From positions 62,001 to 126,000 of the forward strand of contig CAJNOL010000151.1 of NCBI GenBank assembly GCA_905250125.1: a stretch of 64,000 nt of DNA, read 5' to 3'. A program made the position numbers and the translations under genes. Origin of the DNA: Rotaria sordida. Taxonomy: Eukaryota > Rotifera > Eurotatoria > Philodinida > Philodinidae. The notes under the pieces are model-generated. The model was given only the letters and a program-made list of their open reading frames with translations, had not been told where the DNA came from and did no database searches. Below are positions 48,801 to 61,814 of this stretch, in pieces (positions within the stretch are counted from its first letter, which is position 1; every line of letters starts with the position of its first letter).

Positions 48801-51800
48801 TCTAAACTTAGTTATATGTTTTTCAAGAAAACATAGTTTTACAGAGAAATTATGTATGGCAGCATAAGATATTTTCTAACCAAAAAATGCTTTATTTTCT
48901 TAAAAGTGACTTGTCTGACAACGAAAGTTACATGTTCATCTGCAATGTGAAAAATGAATATTGCGATGAGAGATCTAAATTTTTACTCCCTATGCCTCAA
49001 ATTCTTCTTATACATTGTGTTTTATAAATTTTAAAACTTACCATACGAGTTTTTTCCATATTTGTACGTTCATAATTTGATGTTTCAAGTGCTGATTTAG
49101 AACGATCACGTTCATGTGCTGTATCATCAAATTGTCTTCGTAATTCATCAATTTGTAATTTATAAGTTGTTGCTTGTTGTTCGAAATGACGTCGTTCAAT
49201 ATCACTTTGATTTAATTGATCTTTTAATTGTTGAATTATATCACGTGCACTAGATAATTTCGTTTGTAAATCATGAATCTTAGATAAATTTAGAAAAAAA
49301 AATAAGAATATTTCATAAGGACAAAAAAAAGAAAATAAAATTTACTTGAACTTGACGTTTATTTAATGCAGCATGAACAGCACTAAATGTACTATCAGCA
49401 AATGATGGTGAAACATTTCGTGAACGTGATAGAGATGTTTGAGTTTGACGTTGTGGTGAAACAGATCGAGGCGAGCGAAGACTAAAAATAAATTTTTTTT
49501 TCTTTTGCATATCGTTTTATATGTTCATGAGAATCTTAGATAAGGATCAAAATTTAAAACGTTAAGTTTCGTAATGTAAAAATACTTCGCAAGTTTCGAA
49601 TAAAGAATTTTAAGCTATTGAATTTCAATGACGGACGGTGGAAAATAAATCAAAAGGCTAAGTATTCAATAAGAATTATATTAAAGTTGTCTTTCGAAAT
49701 GTTGAATATGAAAGTCAATAGCTGTTGAACAATGTCAACACCGCATATACATTAGTAAATAATGGTATGATGCGAAGAGAAATTTGTAGATTTCATTGGC
49801 AAATACAGATGACTAACAAATAGTTCTAATCTCAATGTTTTGAATTATTATGTATGAGACACTCTACTACACGAATATTATACAATAGAATAAAGTTTAA
49901 AACTATAGTTCTTTAGTTGATGCAATAAGAAAAAGAATTTATTATATAGTGAAAATTATTTCGATCGCAACACGTCAAACATTGTCTATATTTAAAACAA
50001 AAGGTAAATGTATAAAATAACATTTTCTTTGTAAATTGTAGGGCTTTTTTTTCGTTGCATTTTATGACATGTCTGGTTTTTTTAAATAAAACCTATGTGA
50101 ACTAGAAAAAGCAACCATTTAACTTATAGTCTACCCATTAGTTCAGACATGTCGTGCAAGAGAAGCATTCTATATATGATCGTGTTGTTTGTCCTTATTC
50201 AAAGTCATCCAAAAGTACGTATTTCTTATCTTACGGTATCACAATGATCGATCTTAGAAATATTTTTCAAGCCTATCAGAAGTAGCATTGACTTATTCTT
50301 TTTATTCTTTTTCGACGCACATATTTGGAAGAAAGGGGTGTGATTTCTTTCGATACTCCGCCTTAAAAAATGTATTGCTACATGATTTTTCTATAACTAA
50401 AATTTTGTTTATTTGAAGGCAAAGTTATTTCTTCATCGAAAAAACATAAACATTAAATGTCCGTAAAGACCATAAATCACTCGAAATGTTATTTTTTTTC
50501 ATTAGTTGTCGATGCATATTTTAAAAAAATTTTTATTTATACACTTACCTTATAATAATCCATAACAAAAAAAAAAAAAGAACAGAAAAAAGCTCTTATA
50601 TTTTGAATTGAAAATCAAACAAAATTAATCTTGTCTGACTTAAAATTAACATAAATGATTTCTAAAACATAAATATTTCAGTATTTCTTTTTACTGGTTT
50701 TAAGCACTCGTTTATTATTGCTCTTTTTTTCTTCTCTCGATAATGATAAAATAAATATTAAATTTTATCGATAGAAAATACATCTGAACGAAGCAATAAC
50801 TAAGCATAAAACCGAGTTACTAGTGTCTGAGGATCATAAAAGTTTTTAACAAAAAAAAAATTGACTTTTTATTTATTCTTTCATAAAATCGATCACTATT
50901 TCAAGGTTAATTCGAGTTGTTATTATATTTTTTTTTTGTAAAGGTAGAAAGCCTTGAAGAAAAGCTATTTTATAACATGACACTTCTTTTTTTGAAACCT
51001 TTCCTTTTCTTGTCTTTTTTAAATAAACTAATAGAAACCATTGATTTCATATTCAATGTGCTTTTGTTGATGGTAAGAAAAATAAATGTTCTTATTAATA
51101 AACTTGACTAATAAAGTTATGTTTTTTATCTTAAATTTGTATTTACTATGTTAAACGTATTTATCAATATAAATATAATATTTAAATTAAACATAACATA
51201 CCGACCAAAAGCACGATCAGGTGAATCAAATCGTTCGGCACCTCGTAATGGTGATAGACGACGAGGTGATATTCGTCCTGCATCATCAATATTATATGGA
51301 TCATCTTCATCATTAAGTATAGCCTGAGCCACATCTCGCAATCGTCGATGAATCCGTTCTCTATCACCACTGATATCCCGTGTATGTGTTTCCATAGTTG
51401 AAGAAGAGATTTCCTATAATCATGAGATTGAAATAGCTTGAAGCACATTTTTTTTGCTTATTATAGATTTATAAACATCAATAAATGAACTTGATACAAA
51501 TGTTTAGGGTCATTTTGAAAAGAAAGAAGAAATATGTATATGAATGGTCAACAAAAAAAGAAAAGAGAATAAATGATAGAGCAAGTATTGTTCTAGTAAT
51601 TTTCCTTTAAACACTTCATAAGAAATTTCCGTTGCTGATCATATACGGAAGAAGAATAAAAAATGAGTTTTAATTATAACAATTATATTTATTTCTTCAT
51701 ACCTGTGCTCGTCGATACATTACGATAATGGTCAGACAAGAACCGCAAACCAAATCAACACTGTTGATGAATGAATGAAAACGAAATGCGAGAAGAAGAA

Positions 51801-53022
51801 CAAGAAGAAGAAGAAAAGAGAAGCGTTGATGCTGAAGGTGGTAGTACTTATGCACACCGCAAGACGACGATGAAGAGAATTTTTTTCTCTTTTTCTCTCG
51901 ATAAAATATTTTCAACAAAAAAAAAAAAAAAAAAAAAAAAAAAGAAAGAATGCCAAACAGCATCAGCATCCTGTTTCATTGCTGACTTCTTCCTTTGCTC
52001 CTAACTACCTGTTGGAGCTTCATTCAAATCAAATAAGCAAGATCTACCAAAAACAGAAATTTGAGAAAATTTTGTAAACAACTTCTGACGAGCCTGTTTG
52101 CTTTTTAATATCGATGCACAGTTGTTAAACACTATTGTCTTCGTCTCATATTCAATCTTAACTAATGTTCAAGGTCGTACAGTAGACAGGCGGCGATGAT
52201 AGTATTTTTCTTCAATTACAACTGTCTGCCAATATTATCATCAATTTTCAGTATAGGAATACTAATGATCAATATTTTTATTTCTATTCATTAGTGTTGT
52301 TCTCGTTTTTCGAATTTGATTGTCTATTGTTGTTATCAAAGAAAAAAAAAAAACGTTAGAATTATATTTAAAAATTTGTCCTCGAATCATGTAGGTTACT
52401 CAATTCTTGACAATCGAATACTCAATGATAGACGTAAGACAAACAAAAACTTCTAGTGATTAAATTGTAAATTATGTTTTATGGACTCACCTTTCCAACC
52501 GTCACACTACGATGCAGAATCTCGACAATAGTGTACCGCAAATAACAAGTGATCAGCAACAACTAATAGCACTACTGATGGTTGTTGTTTGATCTTTCTC
52601 TCCAGCTACTATCGGCAACACCACCACCACCACTGTAGAGTAAACAGTTGTGGCCTCAACTGTGTAATTTATTAATGGGCTTCTTTTATCAAAATACATT
52701 TTCTTCTTTGTCAATTTCACTTTTTTTTCTTTCGATTCGGTGCCTTTTTTCGTTTAAATTTATTGATGTATATAGTTTGATGAGAATACTACAATGTCAA
52801 TAAACAGGGAATGCAAGAAAGAAAACGAAGTATGTGATTGTAGAAACAGTCAATTGCACTTTTTAGCTATAAATGTTGTTTTTGATATGTGGTAAATAAC
52901 GAACAAAGGAAGGTAATACTCGAAACCACTATACAATACAACGACATTAGCTTAATCATTACAAGTGTCTGTTGAAATATGATGTGCGTCTTTCTTCTTT
53001 TTTTGTTGCAAGAATCAAAGCT

Positions 53023-53059
<37 letters not shown>

Positions 53060-56039
53060 ATCGTAGACTTTTCTCAATATTAATTTCAAAAAAAATCGAG
53101 ACGCCTATCACTTTATTGTGAAGCCAAATATAGAATTTGTTTTTCACATGTCTGGTCAAGATTAATATTAGTTAAATAGATTCTTTTCTTTTTCTCATAT
53201 TAGAATTCTATTTTTAAATGAAATCATATACAAGGTCAAATAATAGAATCAAATTTATTTTAATTACACATTATAACAAGAAAATGTATTAGTAAATTTT
53301 TAGAAGAATAAAGAATATTTTAAGGTTTCATTTTAAAATTATAAAACTTCAAAAGCTTCTTGACCATATATAATGATGAAGTACAATAGGTTCTTTTTTT
53401 TCAATGACATTAGACTTACCGTTGTTGGATTGGCACGCGTAAGGCTTATGATAGTATTCTCTTTTTCAGTTAATTTAAAATGTAATTTTTCGTTGAGTTG
53501 TAATAATTCTTGAAATCTAGATTCAATAGAACTTAATGATTATGAAACAATAGAATAAATATATATATACCTATGTTGTAAATCAAATATATCTCGTGTT
53601 TTTTCACGAATTTGACTTTCTAAATTAGTTCGATCACTACGTTCACGTTCAGTAGTAGCCTTTCAAAGTTATATATTTATACAAAAAAAAAATCAATTAC
53701 TACTAGTTTATAATTTACTTGTCCTTGAATTTCAGTTGTTTTAGTTGCAGTTAAAAATCCAAAACAAGCACTCGTTAATGATCGACCTGTTTGTGAAAGA
53801 TCATTTCTAACACGTGTTAAATCACGTTCAGTAATGCCTTTAAGTTCAGTAAATTGTTGACGAAATGAAACAATATCACGCCATAAATCATATATAAGAT
53901 TATGTTCGTTATTATAATATTGATTAAACATCTATAGAAATAGTATCATATTGAAAATATAAATAAACAATTCAAAAAAAAAACGAACTCGTTCTTCTTC
54001 TTTCCAATTTCGTGTTTTTTTTGTTAAGTCTTCGCGCACTTGTTGAAGTTCATTGGTAAGACGACGTAAATCTCCCGACAATTGTTGATTAACTAAATGA
54101 GCTTGATCAAGTTGTTCTCTTAACATTATATTTACTTGACTTAGATTGGACAATCTTGAATAGATAAAAAAAAAAGAAACACATCATTTAATGCCAAGTG
54201 TTTAATATATAACGGTGTCACGAGATTGTCAGAATGTGGGCACGGACTCGATGACTTAGGAGACTAATTGAAAGACTTTTGCTGCGTGATTTTTTTTTGA
54301 GAATAGGTAAACAAAAAACAACAATAAAACGCTGAAGAAAAACAAAAATTTTTCAAGATTGAAGAGGATGGTGACCTACTCGACCTTTTCTCTATTCGGA
54401 ACATTCTTGTTAATAAAACTGACTGATTAATAAAAATTTATCCATGGAACATCTTAGAATACAATAAAACATAAATATTTAAATTATTGACCATCAAAAA
54501 GATTTCTGTTTATTATAGTAGGAAACATGAAATATCAAATCTTTTTTGATTGATTCAAGTTTTATCGATATTAAATTATTAATGCTTATAAAAGAGGGAT
54601 GAAATCGATCTGAGTAAGTGGGATCGGTTGGTCTGAAATCTGCACCAACACTGAAATAATGAGTTGTCATACTATTCCATCAATGAATAAGGATATTTGA
54701 TATAGTCAAATTTTAACAAAGTTTCATTACATATTCTCTATGAGATACTAAGAACAAAAAAAAATTCATAAGATACATCAGTAATGACCGGTCCCATTTC
54801 TGGTTTATACAATGTTCAACCTACTTCTGTTTTTCTTCTTCGAGCGTAATAGCTGCAACATCTTGTTCGTCATTATTCTGATTAATACGAGATTCATAAA
54901 TCAATGTAGATGTTGATGAAGATTGTACATTATTATTTGTCTATATTAAATATTTTTTGTCTAGAAGTTTTATTTTTATATACTTACAGTAAGTCGAATA
55001 CGATCAATATCAAGTTTTTGTTGTTCAGTTAATAGTTCAAGTTCTGAACATCGTTGTCTATATTGTAAAACCTTGTAACAAGAAAAAAAAATACTTTGCT
55101 TTCTTTTTTCATGTCTATCGACAAAAGAATAAAAATTATTGATTTAAATACTTTTTGTTGTAGTTTTTGTACGAGTTGTGCTTGTTTTAGTTGTCCTTCT
55201 TGATAATTAGATAATTTTCGTTTATAATTTTGATGTTCTTCTTCAAGTTTTCGTCTTAAATCAATATTTTGTTGAACAAGTAGACTTCGTTCAGGTTCCA
55301 AACTACTAATATCTGATGATATATCAATACCTTGTGCACGTAATGATTGTTCAAGCTATAAACAAAAAAAAAAACAAGATCAAAGAAGAATCCATATGGA
55401 ACCATTTGTAGATTTGCATATGTTCAATGTCAAATATAAAAGCAAAAAACAAAAATTATTTTTTCATGTTTGTGAATAATTGAAATGAAAAAGTATAGTC
55501 AAAATTTTGATTCTTTTGTACAAAGTCTTCAATAAATAGTCAGAACATAATCATTATACCAAAAAAAAAAAAAAAAAAAACAAACAGCTTACTCGATCAG
55601 ACAATGCATTATAACGTAGACTTAATTCATCTTTTTCAGCTCGTGTTAAATTTAATATAGTTTCAACTCGATTTAATTCATCATTTAAATAACGATTTTC
55701 TTCAGTAAGTTGACTTGGATTTGGTGTACTCATTATATTTTGACTTGATGTTTGACTTAAAACTGTATATGGAGAACGTGATCGTAATAATGGAGGTGTA
55801 TGAATACGATTTGAAAATATATCACGTGTTGATTCACGAACTAAAGCATTTCGATTATCAGCATTATTATCATCATTATCCGAAAGTATTTCTTCGAAAC
55901 GCTAAAAAGATAAAACAAGAATAAAATTTTAAAAAAAAAGTCATATTTCAATTAGAATCCAATTTTGATGAGAAAAACTACAGATTAAAATGTATTTTAT
56001 ACGTACAATCGAGCAATCAAGAATATTGTTATCTACCAT
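36879..56039 (-). CDS. CROCC: Rootletin (ciliary rootlet coiled-coil protein)
   Basis: Structural protein of the ciliary rootlet, polymerising below the basal body; 2142 residues against about 2017 in human. Exons: 56039-56007, 55901-55593, 55355-55152, 55071-54988, 54940-54825, 54154-53989, 53931-53719, 53659-53571, 53516-53420, 51413-51202, 49481-49346, 49278-49042, 47347-47068, 47002-46839, 46782-46711, 46652-46601, 44918-44812, 44729-44553, 44482-44460, 44394-43923, 42585-42027, 40372-39989, 39928-39796, 39714-39338, 39251-39144, 39081-38918, 38859-38638, 38554-38316, 38257-38128, 38053-37853, 37787-37624, 37441-37300, 37241-36879. Matches to human: VNIMLREQLDQAHLVNQQLS and LRRLTNELQQ, then FNQYYNNEHNLIYDLWRDIV near the N-terminus; EGAKRDAEYKLGSIVSSLRR and the helix ALREFVQNFI in the middle; RLEKDKCVLKKTLDKVERDR and REKAHRARVKGLEEQ at the C-terminus. 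Nearly all is heptad coiled coil, with Ser/Pro/Arg linkers at about 450-530 and in exon 39714-39338. An internal alternative start is likely. Confidence 0.95.
40373..42026. other. Long rootletin intron
   Basis: 1.65 kb without recognised coding sequence. Around 41220-41315 the word ATGAGCAATAATGAAATT and close variants recur three to four times. Near 40690-40750 lies a short, relatively GC-rich segment (CAGGGTAGAGCCCACC, GATCCCGGATTCGAAG). Confidence 0.5.
42586..43922. other. Long rootletin intron with foldback-family segment
   Basis: Bases about 42785-42865 (AGAGAGACTTTGTTTAAAAC, then AAGCTAATCAAATTGAATTC) are a diverged copy of the inner arm of the foldback at 11201-11745. No gene was seen. 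Confidence 0.55.
45098..45546. repeat. Foldback element in a rootletin intron
   Basis: Two arms of about 200 bp are near-complementary. AACGCTATCTGGTACTTAAG at the left pairs with CTTAAGTATCAGATAGCGTT at the right, and TGATAGAGCAACCAATTC pairs with GAATTGGTTGCTCTATCA near the centre. The open frame 45249-45536 inside it is a by-product of the arms, not a gene. Confidence 0.88.
47541..47955. repeat. GC-richer foldback element in a rootletin intron
   Basis: The arms are about 190 bp. CACTAAGGCTACTATCCTA on the left pairs with TAGGATAGTAGCCTTAGTG on the right, and CCTGATCTGCCTGTCAT pairs with ATGACAGGCAGATCAGG. The outer ends pair CAGAGGTCCAA with TTGGACCTCTG. AGATGTT occurs just outside both ends and could be a target-site duplication. 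Confidence 0.88.
51414..52700 (-). promoter_or_regulatory. Probable internal promoter and alternative first exons of rootletin
   Basis: Inside the 2.0 kb intron between 53420 and 51413 lies ATGTATCGACGAGCACAG immediately followed by GTATGAAG (donor at 51711, minus strand). Spliced to the acceptor at 51413 it reads MYRRAQ-EISSST in the rootletin frame. Upstream, CAG at about 51762 could be an acceptor, and GGTTGGAAAG with GTGAGT at about 52493 is a strong donor after an unusually GC-balanced stretch. Together they suggest a 5' UTR exon and a short isoform starting at residue 438 of the long one. Confidence 0.45.
51917..51943. repeat. Homopolymeric A tract
   Basis: An uninterrupted run of about 27 A within the rootletin intron that also holds the proposed internal promoter. 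Confidence 0.9.
53022..53056. repeat. (TG)n microsatellite
   Basis: About 17 TG units in the 2.0 kb rootletin intron, upstream (on the minus strand) of the proposed internal promoter. Confidence 0.92.
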
Positions 56040-58547
56040 ATTTCAGATAATATAAATAAGAATCAATAAAAACAAAAGAAAAAAGACGTGTTGTGTCTAA
56101 CTCGAGTGATCGTTTTACACAACAAATAAATTAACTCGTGTATGTCTATGTAAATTGATACTATTTTCCTGTGCTTGGTTAATATGACAATATATAATAG
56201 TAACAAAAAAGCCTCAGCTACTGACAATGATTACAATATTATTAAAGAAGGAAAGAATAGAAACGAGACATAACGAAAAAAAAGAGTTTTTTTTTCACTT
56301 TTTTTTGTTTGTTTATAATCGTGTATTGGATCATAAAATGTTATGTTTCTTCGTCATCCTCTCAAAACTTTTTACGCATTCTTCCATATTATAAGAGGAA
56401 TCTGAACAACTGTTTGATTGATTCAAGTAAATCTAAAGTTGTTGAGAAATGTATGACAGAATTTTTATTTTTATAGGAACAAATAAAAAGATGCTTCGCT
56501 ATAGTAAGAACTATTGCGGTTTTATAGTTAGTGAAATTATTCATATGAAAAGAAAAACAATAGTATAAATATTTAGTAAAAATAATTATAAAATTTTAAT
56601 TATTATTTTCATTCATCTGAGTACTTTTTCGTAATTGATATGATGAAATATTCATCTATTTATAATTTGTTCATAAAGTTAAATGTTAATTCTTTTCTTT
56701 TTTTGCATTTAAATGAGACTATAAAGAACAAATTTACTTTCTTTTCCTTTTTTTTTTGTTGCAGTTAGTGAAGTACAATCGATTAATATTAGTTAAAAGA
56801 ACTCTCATATGTTTACTTAACATGCTCGTTAAATTACTTTAAATTTTCAGTCGCATGCCTTTGTACATATTGTTCACTCTTCTTCCTTCTTGAAGGAAAA
56901 AGAAACAAAGTGTTTTTATTTCAACATTTTAAAATATAAATTGGCTGCAAAAAAAGAAAAGCTAATCTCAACAACGTCATTCCACTTCACTAATAAAAAA
57001 AAGAGAAATGTTTATGAATCTTATTAACAAGTTACGTTATGCGAAAAAAAAAATTGCGTCGAATATTCATTCAAAAGGTGATTCGTCTTCTTCTTTTTTT
57101 TTTGTTATTTCAAGGTTTTATAGTTTCATTCATCGACTTTTCTTTTTTCTTTGTTCATTCAATGTTTCTTCAAACACGAAAGACAAACAAGACATATTTA
57201 AATCAAATATGTTCGTTCGATCGATAATGTGTAGCTGTTTACTTGAAAAACTACGGTTCTTCTCATATATATATATATATATGTAAGAAAAAGAGATGGA
57301 AATTTGGTAGTCACCTTCATTTTTTTTCTCGTTACGATTGTTTCTCTCATACAAATCAAAGAAAAATGATTATATTGTTTTGTTGATGAATAAGAAGAAA
57401 AAAAATGAGTTTTGATATTACAATAAATTAATTTCTTACGGACAATGTCAGTATTGATAGAAAAAAAGGTTTTGATCGGCAAACGACAATAATAGACCAA
57501 AATGAAAAGGAAATGTAAGATTATGACATAATATATATACACATGTAAAAAATATTTTTTAACAAGGCTTCCTTTTCTTTAAGATTAAATAGAACTGTAT
57601 ATGTTTAATTTTTACATCAAGGACAATATTCTAATCGAGTTTTTTTTTTCACTTACAATATATATACATATTTATATATGATTACCAAATATACAATGTT
57701 AATTAGATCTAAAAATATGGTACAGACGATTGTTTGACTAAAAAAAAAAGGACACGTTGTAAAAACGAATTTATTTTAGATGTAAAAGTTGAAGTAAGTT
57801 TTCAAATTGAACAAATGCCTGTGGGATTTTTTTTGTGTTTTAACACTCAACAAATGACAACACTTAACCACAGATTACTGGATGAAAAAGGAATCGCCAT
57901 TGAACATTCGTTCAGTTCTATTCGTTGCTAAGTGATAAACGAATACTAATGGTAAAGGTCATCAATATACTAGAAATTTAATAATAATATTCTATTGATA
58001 GAGTCATTTTACATTCGTACGAAAGGCTTGTTCAAGTTGTTTGATCATGAAAAACTTTCCTATGAATAATATTATGATTGCTATATTCATCTATAATTGA
58101 AAATAAAACATAATGTTACAAATAGATTCAAATACAATCTAATTTATTTATTTATTTATTTTTTGAAAATTTCAACATATGAAGTATAATCATGTTTTAA
58201 TTTAAAAATTAAATAAAAAAAAAGATTTGTTATTTATTTGTATATTAACGTAAATTAGCGGCATCTATAATAAACATCGAAGATTTTTGCTTAAAATATA
58301 ATCAAAATTTATTTGAGATCATTTATAAATTTCAATGAAATTAAAATTTAGTATTTCTTAACATAAATTACGTTGTTTAAAATCTTTCGAAAAAATGAAC
58401 CATTCAGTACATTTCATTTCTTAGTCCAGTTAAGTTAGTTTAAACGTCGGAATTGGCTAATCACTTTTGCACGTTGTCTATTTTATTCGATAATATTAGT
58501 TTTTTTTCTGTAGATTAATATCATCATCTCATATAATTTACTGCAAA
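56040..58547. promoter_or_regulatory. Divergent intergenic region between rootletin and NOG1
   Basis: 2.5 kb between two divergently transcribed genes. It should hold both promoters. No gene was recognised; the open frames at 57008-57286 and 57734-57931 show no domain. It includes an AT-dinucleotide run at about 57264-57282. Confidence 0.4.
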
Positions 58548-61500
58548 ATGGCATCATCGCAGTATAATTTTAAGAAAATTGTTACAATACCTACGGCTCA
58601 AGTACAGTCTTTGACCTTTATTTACAAAAAAAAAAGAATTTAATTGTTTTCTTTTGTTTTTTTATTTTTAAATTTAGGATTTTATTGATATTATCCTTTC
58701 GAAAACTCAACGTAAAACACCAACTGTTGTTCATAAACAATATAAAATCGCTCGAATTCGTAATTTTTATTTACGAAAAATAAAATTTACTCAACAAAGT
58801 TTTCATGATAAACTTCAACTTATTCTTACTGAATTTCCTAAACTTGAAGTAAATTATTGATTTTTGTTATCTTCTTTTTTTTTGTTATTAAACAAAATTA
58901 TTTTCTATGTAGGAAGTTCATCCATTCTATGCTGATTTAATGAATGTTTTATACGATAAAAATCATTATAAATTAGCTCTTGGTCAATTAAATATAGCTA
59001 AAAATTTAATTGATAAGTAAGAATAAACACTATCAAAGTAATTTTTTACTTCTTCTTTTTTTAAATTAGTGTGGCAAAAGATTATGGACGAATGATGAAA
59101 TTTGCTGATTCACTCTATCGATGCAAATGTTTAAAACGAGCAGCATTAGGAAGGTTAGTTTATCCTATTCTTTTTTTTTATCGATAAACAAAAATTTGAC
59201 TCTTAGAATGGCAACAATTATTAAACGTCAAGCACAAAGTTTACAATATCTTGAACAAGTTCGTCAACATTTATCACGTTTACCATCTATTGATCCAAAT
59301 ACACGTACACTTTTAATATGTGGCTATCCAAATGTTGGTAAATCAAGTTTTCTTAATAAAATAACACGTGCTGATGTTGAAGTACAACCGTATGCATTTA
59401 CAACAAAATCACTTTATGTTGGTCATACGGATTATAAATATTTACGTTGGCAAGTTGTTGATACACCGGGTATTCTTGATCATTCATTAGGTAAAAAAAA
59501 AGAATTTATTTATTGAGAAAAAAAAAATTTGAATGTTTTTTTTATAGAGGATCGAAATACAATTGAAATGCAAGCTATTACTGCATTAGCACATCTTCGT
59601 GCAGCTATTCTTTATGTTATGGATATATCAGAAACATGTGGTTATACACTTGAAGAACAAGTATGTGAATTTAAGTTATACATTGCAACGAAAATCGAAT
59701 AAGATAAATTTTTGATGTAATCGACGGTATTATTATATTCTTATGATATTTGAAGTTTAGCTTTCGATCGTTTTATTTTTATTGCAATTTTATATATGAT
59801 TAATTCTTTGTTGTATTTTACAATTTGAATTGATGTAAACAGAAATTAAGAATGGTTAGAGAAAGATGTTTTAGACAAAAATCGGTCATCTACTTTTCAA
59901 TGAATAGTTTTTCTTTGTCTAGTCTAAATATGATTCTATGCTTCTGGATATACAATTTATGAAAAATTGAGATGTCGGAATTATAGGCCAAGCTTAAATT
60001 TATTTTATTAATCATCATAGAAATAATCTGTTTGTGTTAGTAAAAAAACGTAATTCAAATACTTATTGTTTTCTATTTTTAGCTCAATCTATTTAATAAT
60101 ATTAAAGTATTATTTACAAATAAACCATTATTAATTGTTCTTAATAAAATTGATATTAAACAATTTGATGAATTATCTGAAGAGAAAAAGGTAATTTCTT
60201 TTTTTTTTTTTATTAATTAAACTGTTCTTTTTTTTAAAAATATATTCAGGCTGTATTTGAACAATTTCGTAAAGATGATGTTCGAATTATAGAAATGAGT
60301 ACTTTTTCTGAAGAAGGTGTTATTGAAGTTCGAAATGAAGTAATTTATCTTAACAAAACAAAAAGAAAAAAAAAGAACACTAAGAAAATCTTTTTTTATT
60401 TTTTCTAAAGGCTTGTGATCGTTTATTAGCACATCGTGTTGATATTAAATTAAAAAGTCGTAAAGTTAATGATGTTCTTAATCGTTTACATGTAACACAA
60501 CCACAAAAACGTGATGAGCGTGTACGTGCACCATATATACCTGAAGGTGTTATACAACGTTTAGAATCTATGCAAGTAACAAATAATAATAATGATCAAA
60601 ATGTATCAATTGAAAAAAAGAAAACTGAACGTGATTTAGAAATTGAATTAGAAGAAGATTATCATTTAGATTTACGTAAAACATGGTCATTAAAAGATAA
60701 TGATGAACGTTATGATATTTTACCTGAAATATATCGTAATAAAAATGTTGCTGATTTTATTGATCCAGATATAATGACAAAATTAGAAGAATTAGAACGT
60801 GAAGAAGAAGCACGTGAACAAGCTGGATTTTATGATATGAATGAAAGTGAAGATGATGAAGAAACAACAGCTATTAGAAAATTAGCGAAAAAAATTCGTT
60901 ATAAACGTCAAGTTATTATTGGTGAAGCACGATCAAAAAAACAAGCAAGACGAACACCATCCGTACCAAGACCAAAACGAGCTGTTGATCGTGAAAACTT
61001 AGAAAATACAATGAGTGGATTAGGAATTGATATGGATAATAAAGAAGATGTAAGATATTGTTTTTGCTTTTTGTCTGTTTAAAAAATGGATGGAGTATAA
61101 GAGTCATTCTCAGTTTTCATCCAATCATTTGAGTACCTCATAATGCGGACTGAAAATAAGACCATTTTCGAAGAGTTGAAACTAGAGCCGATCGAAACAA
61201 AATTTTCACTTGTGTTTCTAGAAAATTGAAAAAATTCGGTTCCATTAAATTATAGAGCTAATTTTTGACATAAAACCCAGCCCTTCTTGTCTTTTATTTT
61301 CTAATCAAATCTTTTCTTTATTTAGTCTCATTATGTTGCTAAAGTACATGAAACACGTAGTCGTTCATTAAGTCGACCTGAAATAAAACGTAAACGTGAA
61401 GATTCGGAAGGACATGTACGTAGTAGTTCAAAAGTACCTCGTGATCAATCTGGTGTACGAGATGTAACAATGGCTAAGAAAGCAAGAAAAATTAATAAAA

Positions 61501-61686
61501 TTAGTCAACGTAAAATGAATTTGGGTGGTAAAACTGGAGAAGCTGATAGAAGAATATTTATTAAAAAACCCAAACATTTATGTAAGTTATATTAAATTTT
61601 TTTATATAATGAAAATTTTATGTTAAATTTTTTTTTTTCGTATAGTTTCCGGCAAACGATCAACTGGCAAAACAGATCGACGATAG
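58548..61686 (+). CDS. GTPBP4: Nucleolar GTP-binding protein 1 (60S ribosome assembly GTPase)
   Basis: Essential nucleolar GTPase of 60S subunit maturation (Nog1 in yeast). Eleven exons encode 647 residues: 58548-58601, 58678-58848, 58913-59016, 59070-59153, 59207-59490, 59548-59660, 60083-60190, 60250-60339, 60411-61049, 61326-61581, 61646-61686. The N-terminal domain has [33 protein letters not shown] and [12 protein letters not shown]. The Obg/TRAFAC G domain has G1 GYPNVGKSS at 177-185, the switch residues [15 protein letters not shown]3 DTPG at 223-226 and G4 NKID at 291-294. The C-terminal region carries [11 protein letters not shown], an acidic stretch, a basic nuclear segment and the ending [11 protein letters not shown]. 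Length fits the family (634 in human). The second methionine (Met139) follows an intron and is not the start. It is followed 128 bp later by the UNG start codon on the same strand. Confidence 0.97.
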
Positions 61687-61722
61687 TCTTTGTTTTGTAG
61701 TGTTTATTGTTATTTTCTTCGG

Positions 61723-61732
61723 AATAAATAAA
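61723..61732 (+). promoter_or_regulatory. Overlapping polyadenylation signals of NOG1
   Basis: AATAAATAAA lies 37 bp after the NOG1 stop and about 80 bp before the next start codon, so the upstream transcript probably ends here. Confidence 0.6.
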
Positions 61733-61814
61733 GAAAAAAAACTTTTTACGAACGATAAAAATAAAAACGAACGTTGTTTTCTTATGATCAATTCTTCTAG
61801 ATCAATAAAGAAGA

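Noticed and set aside
51126..51395. METHTRDISG as the start of a separate gene
   Set aside because: The exon begins upstream at 51413 with an acceptor that joins the 53420 donor in phase, so it is internal to rootletin; Met is retained only as part of a possible short isoform.
57008..57542. Several overlapping frames on both strands upstream of NOG1
   Set aside because: Phe/Ser/Tyr/Ile-rich translations of T- and A-rich tracts, with no splice or similarity support.
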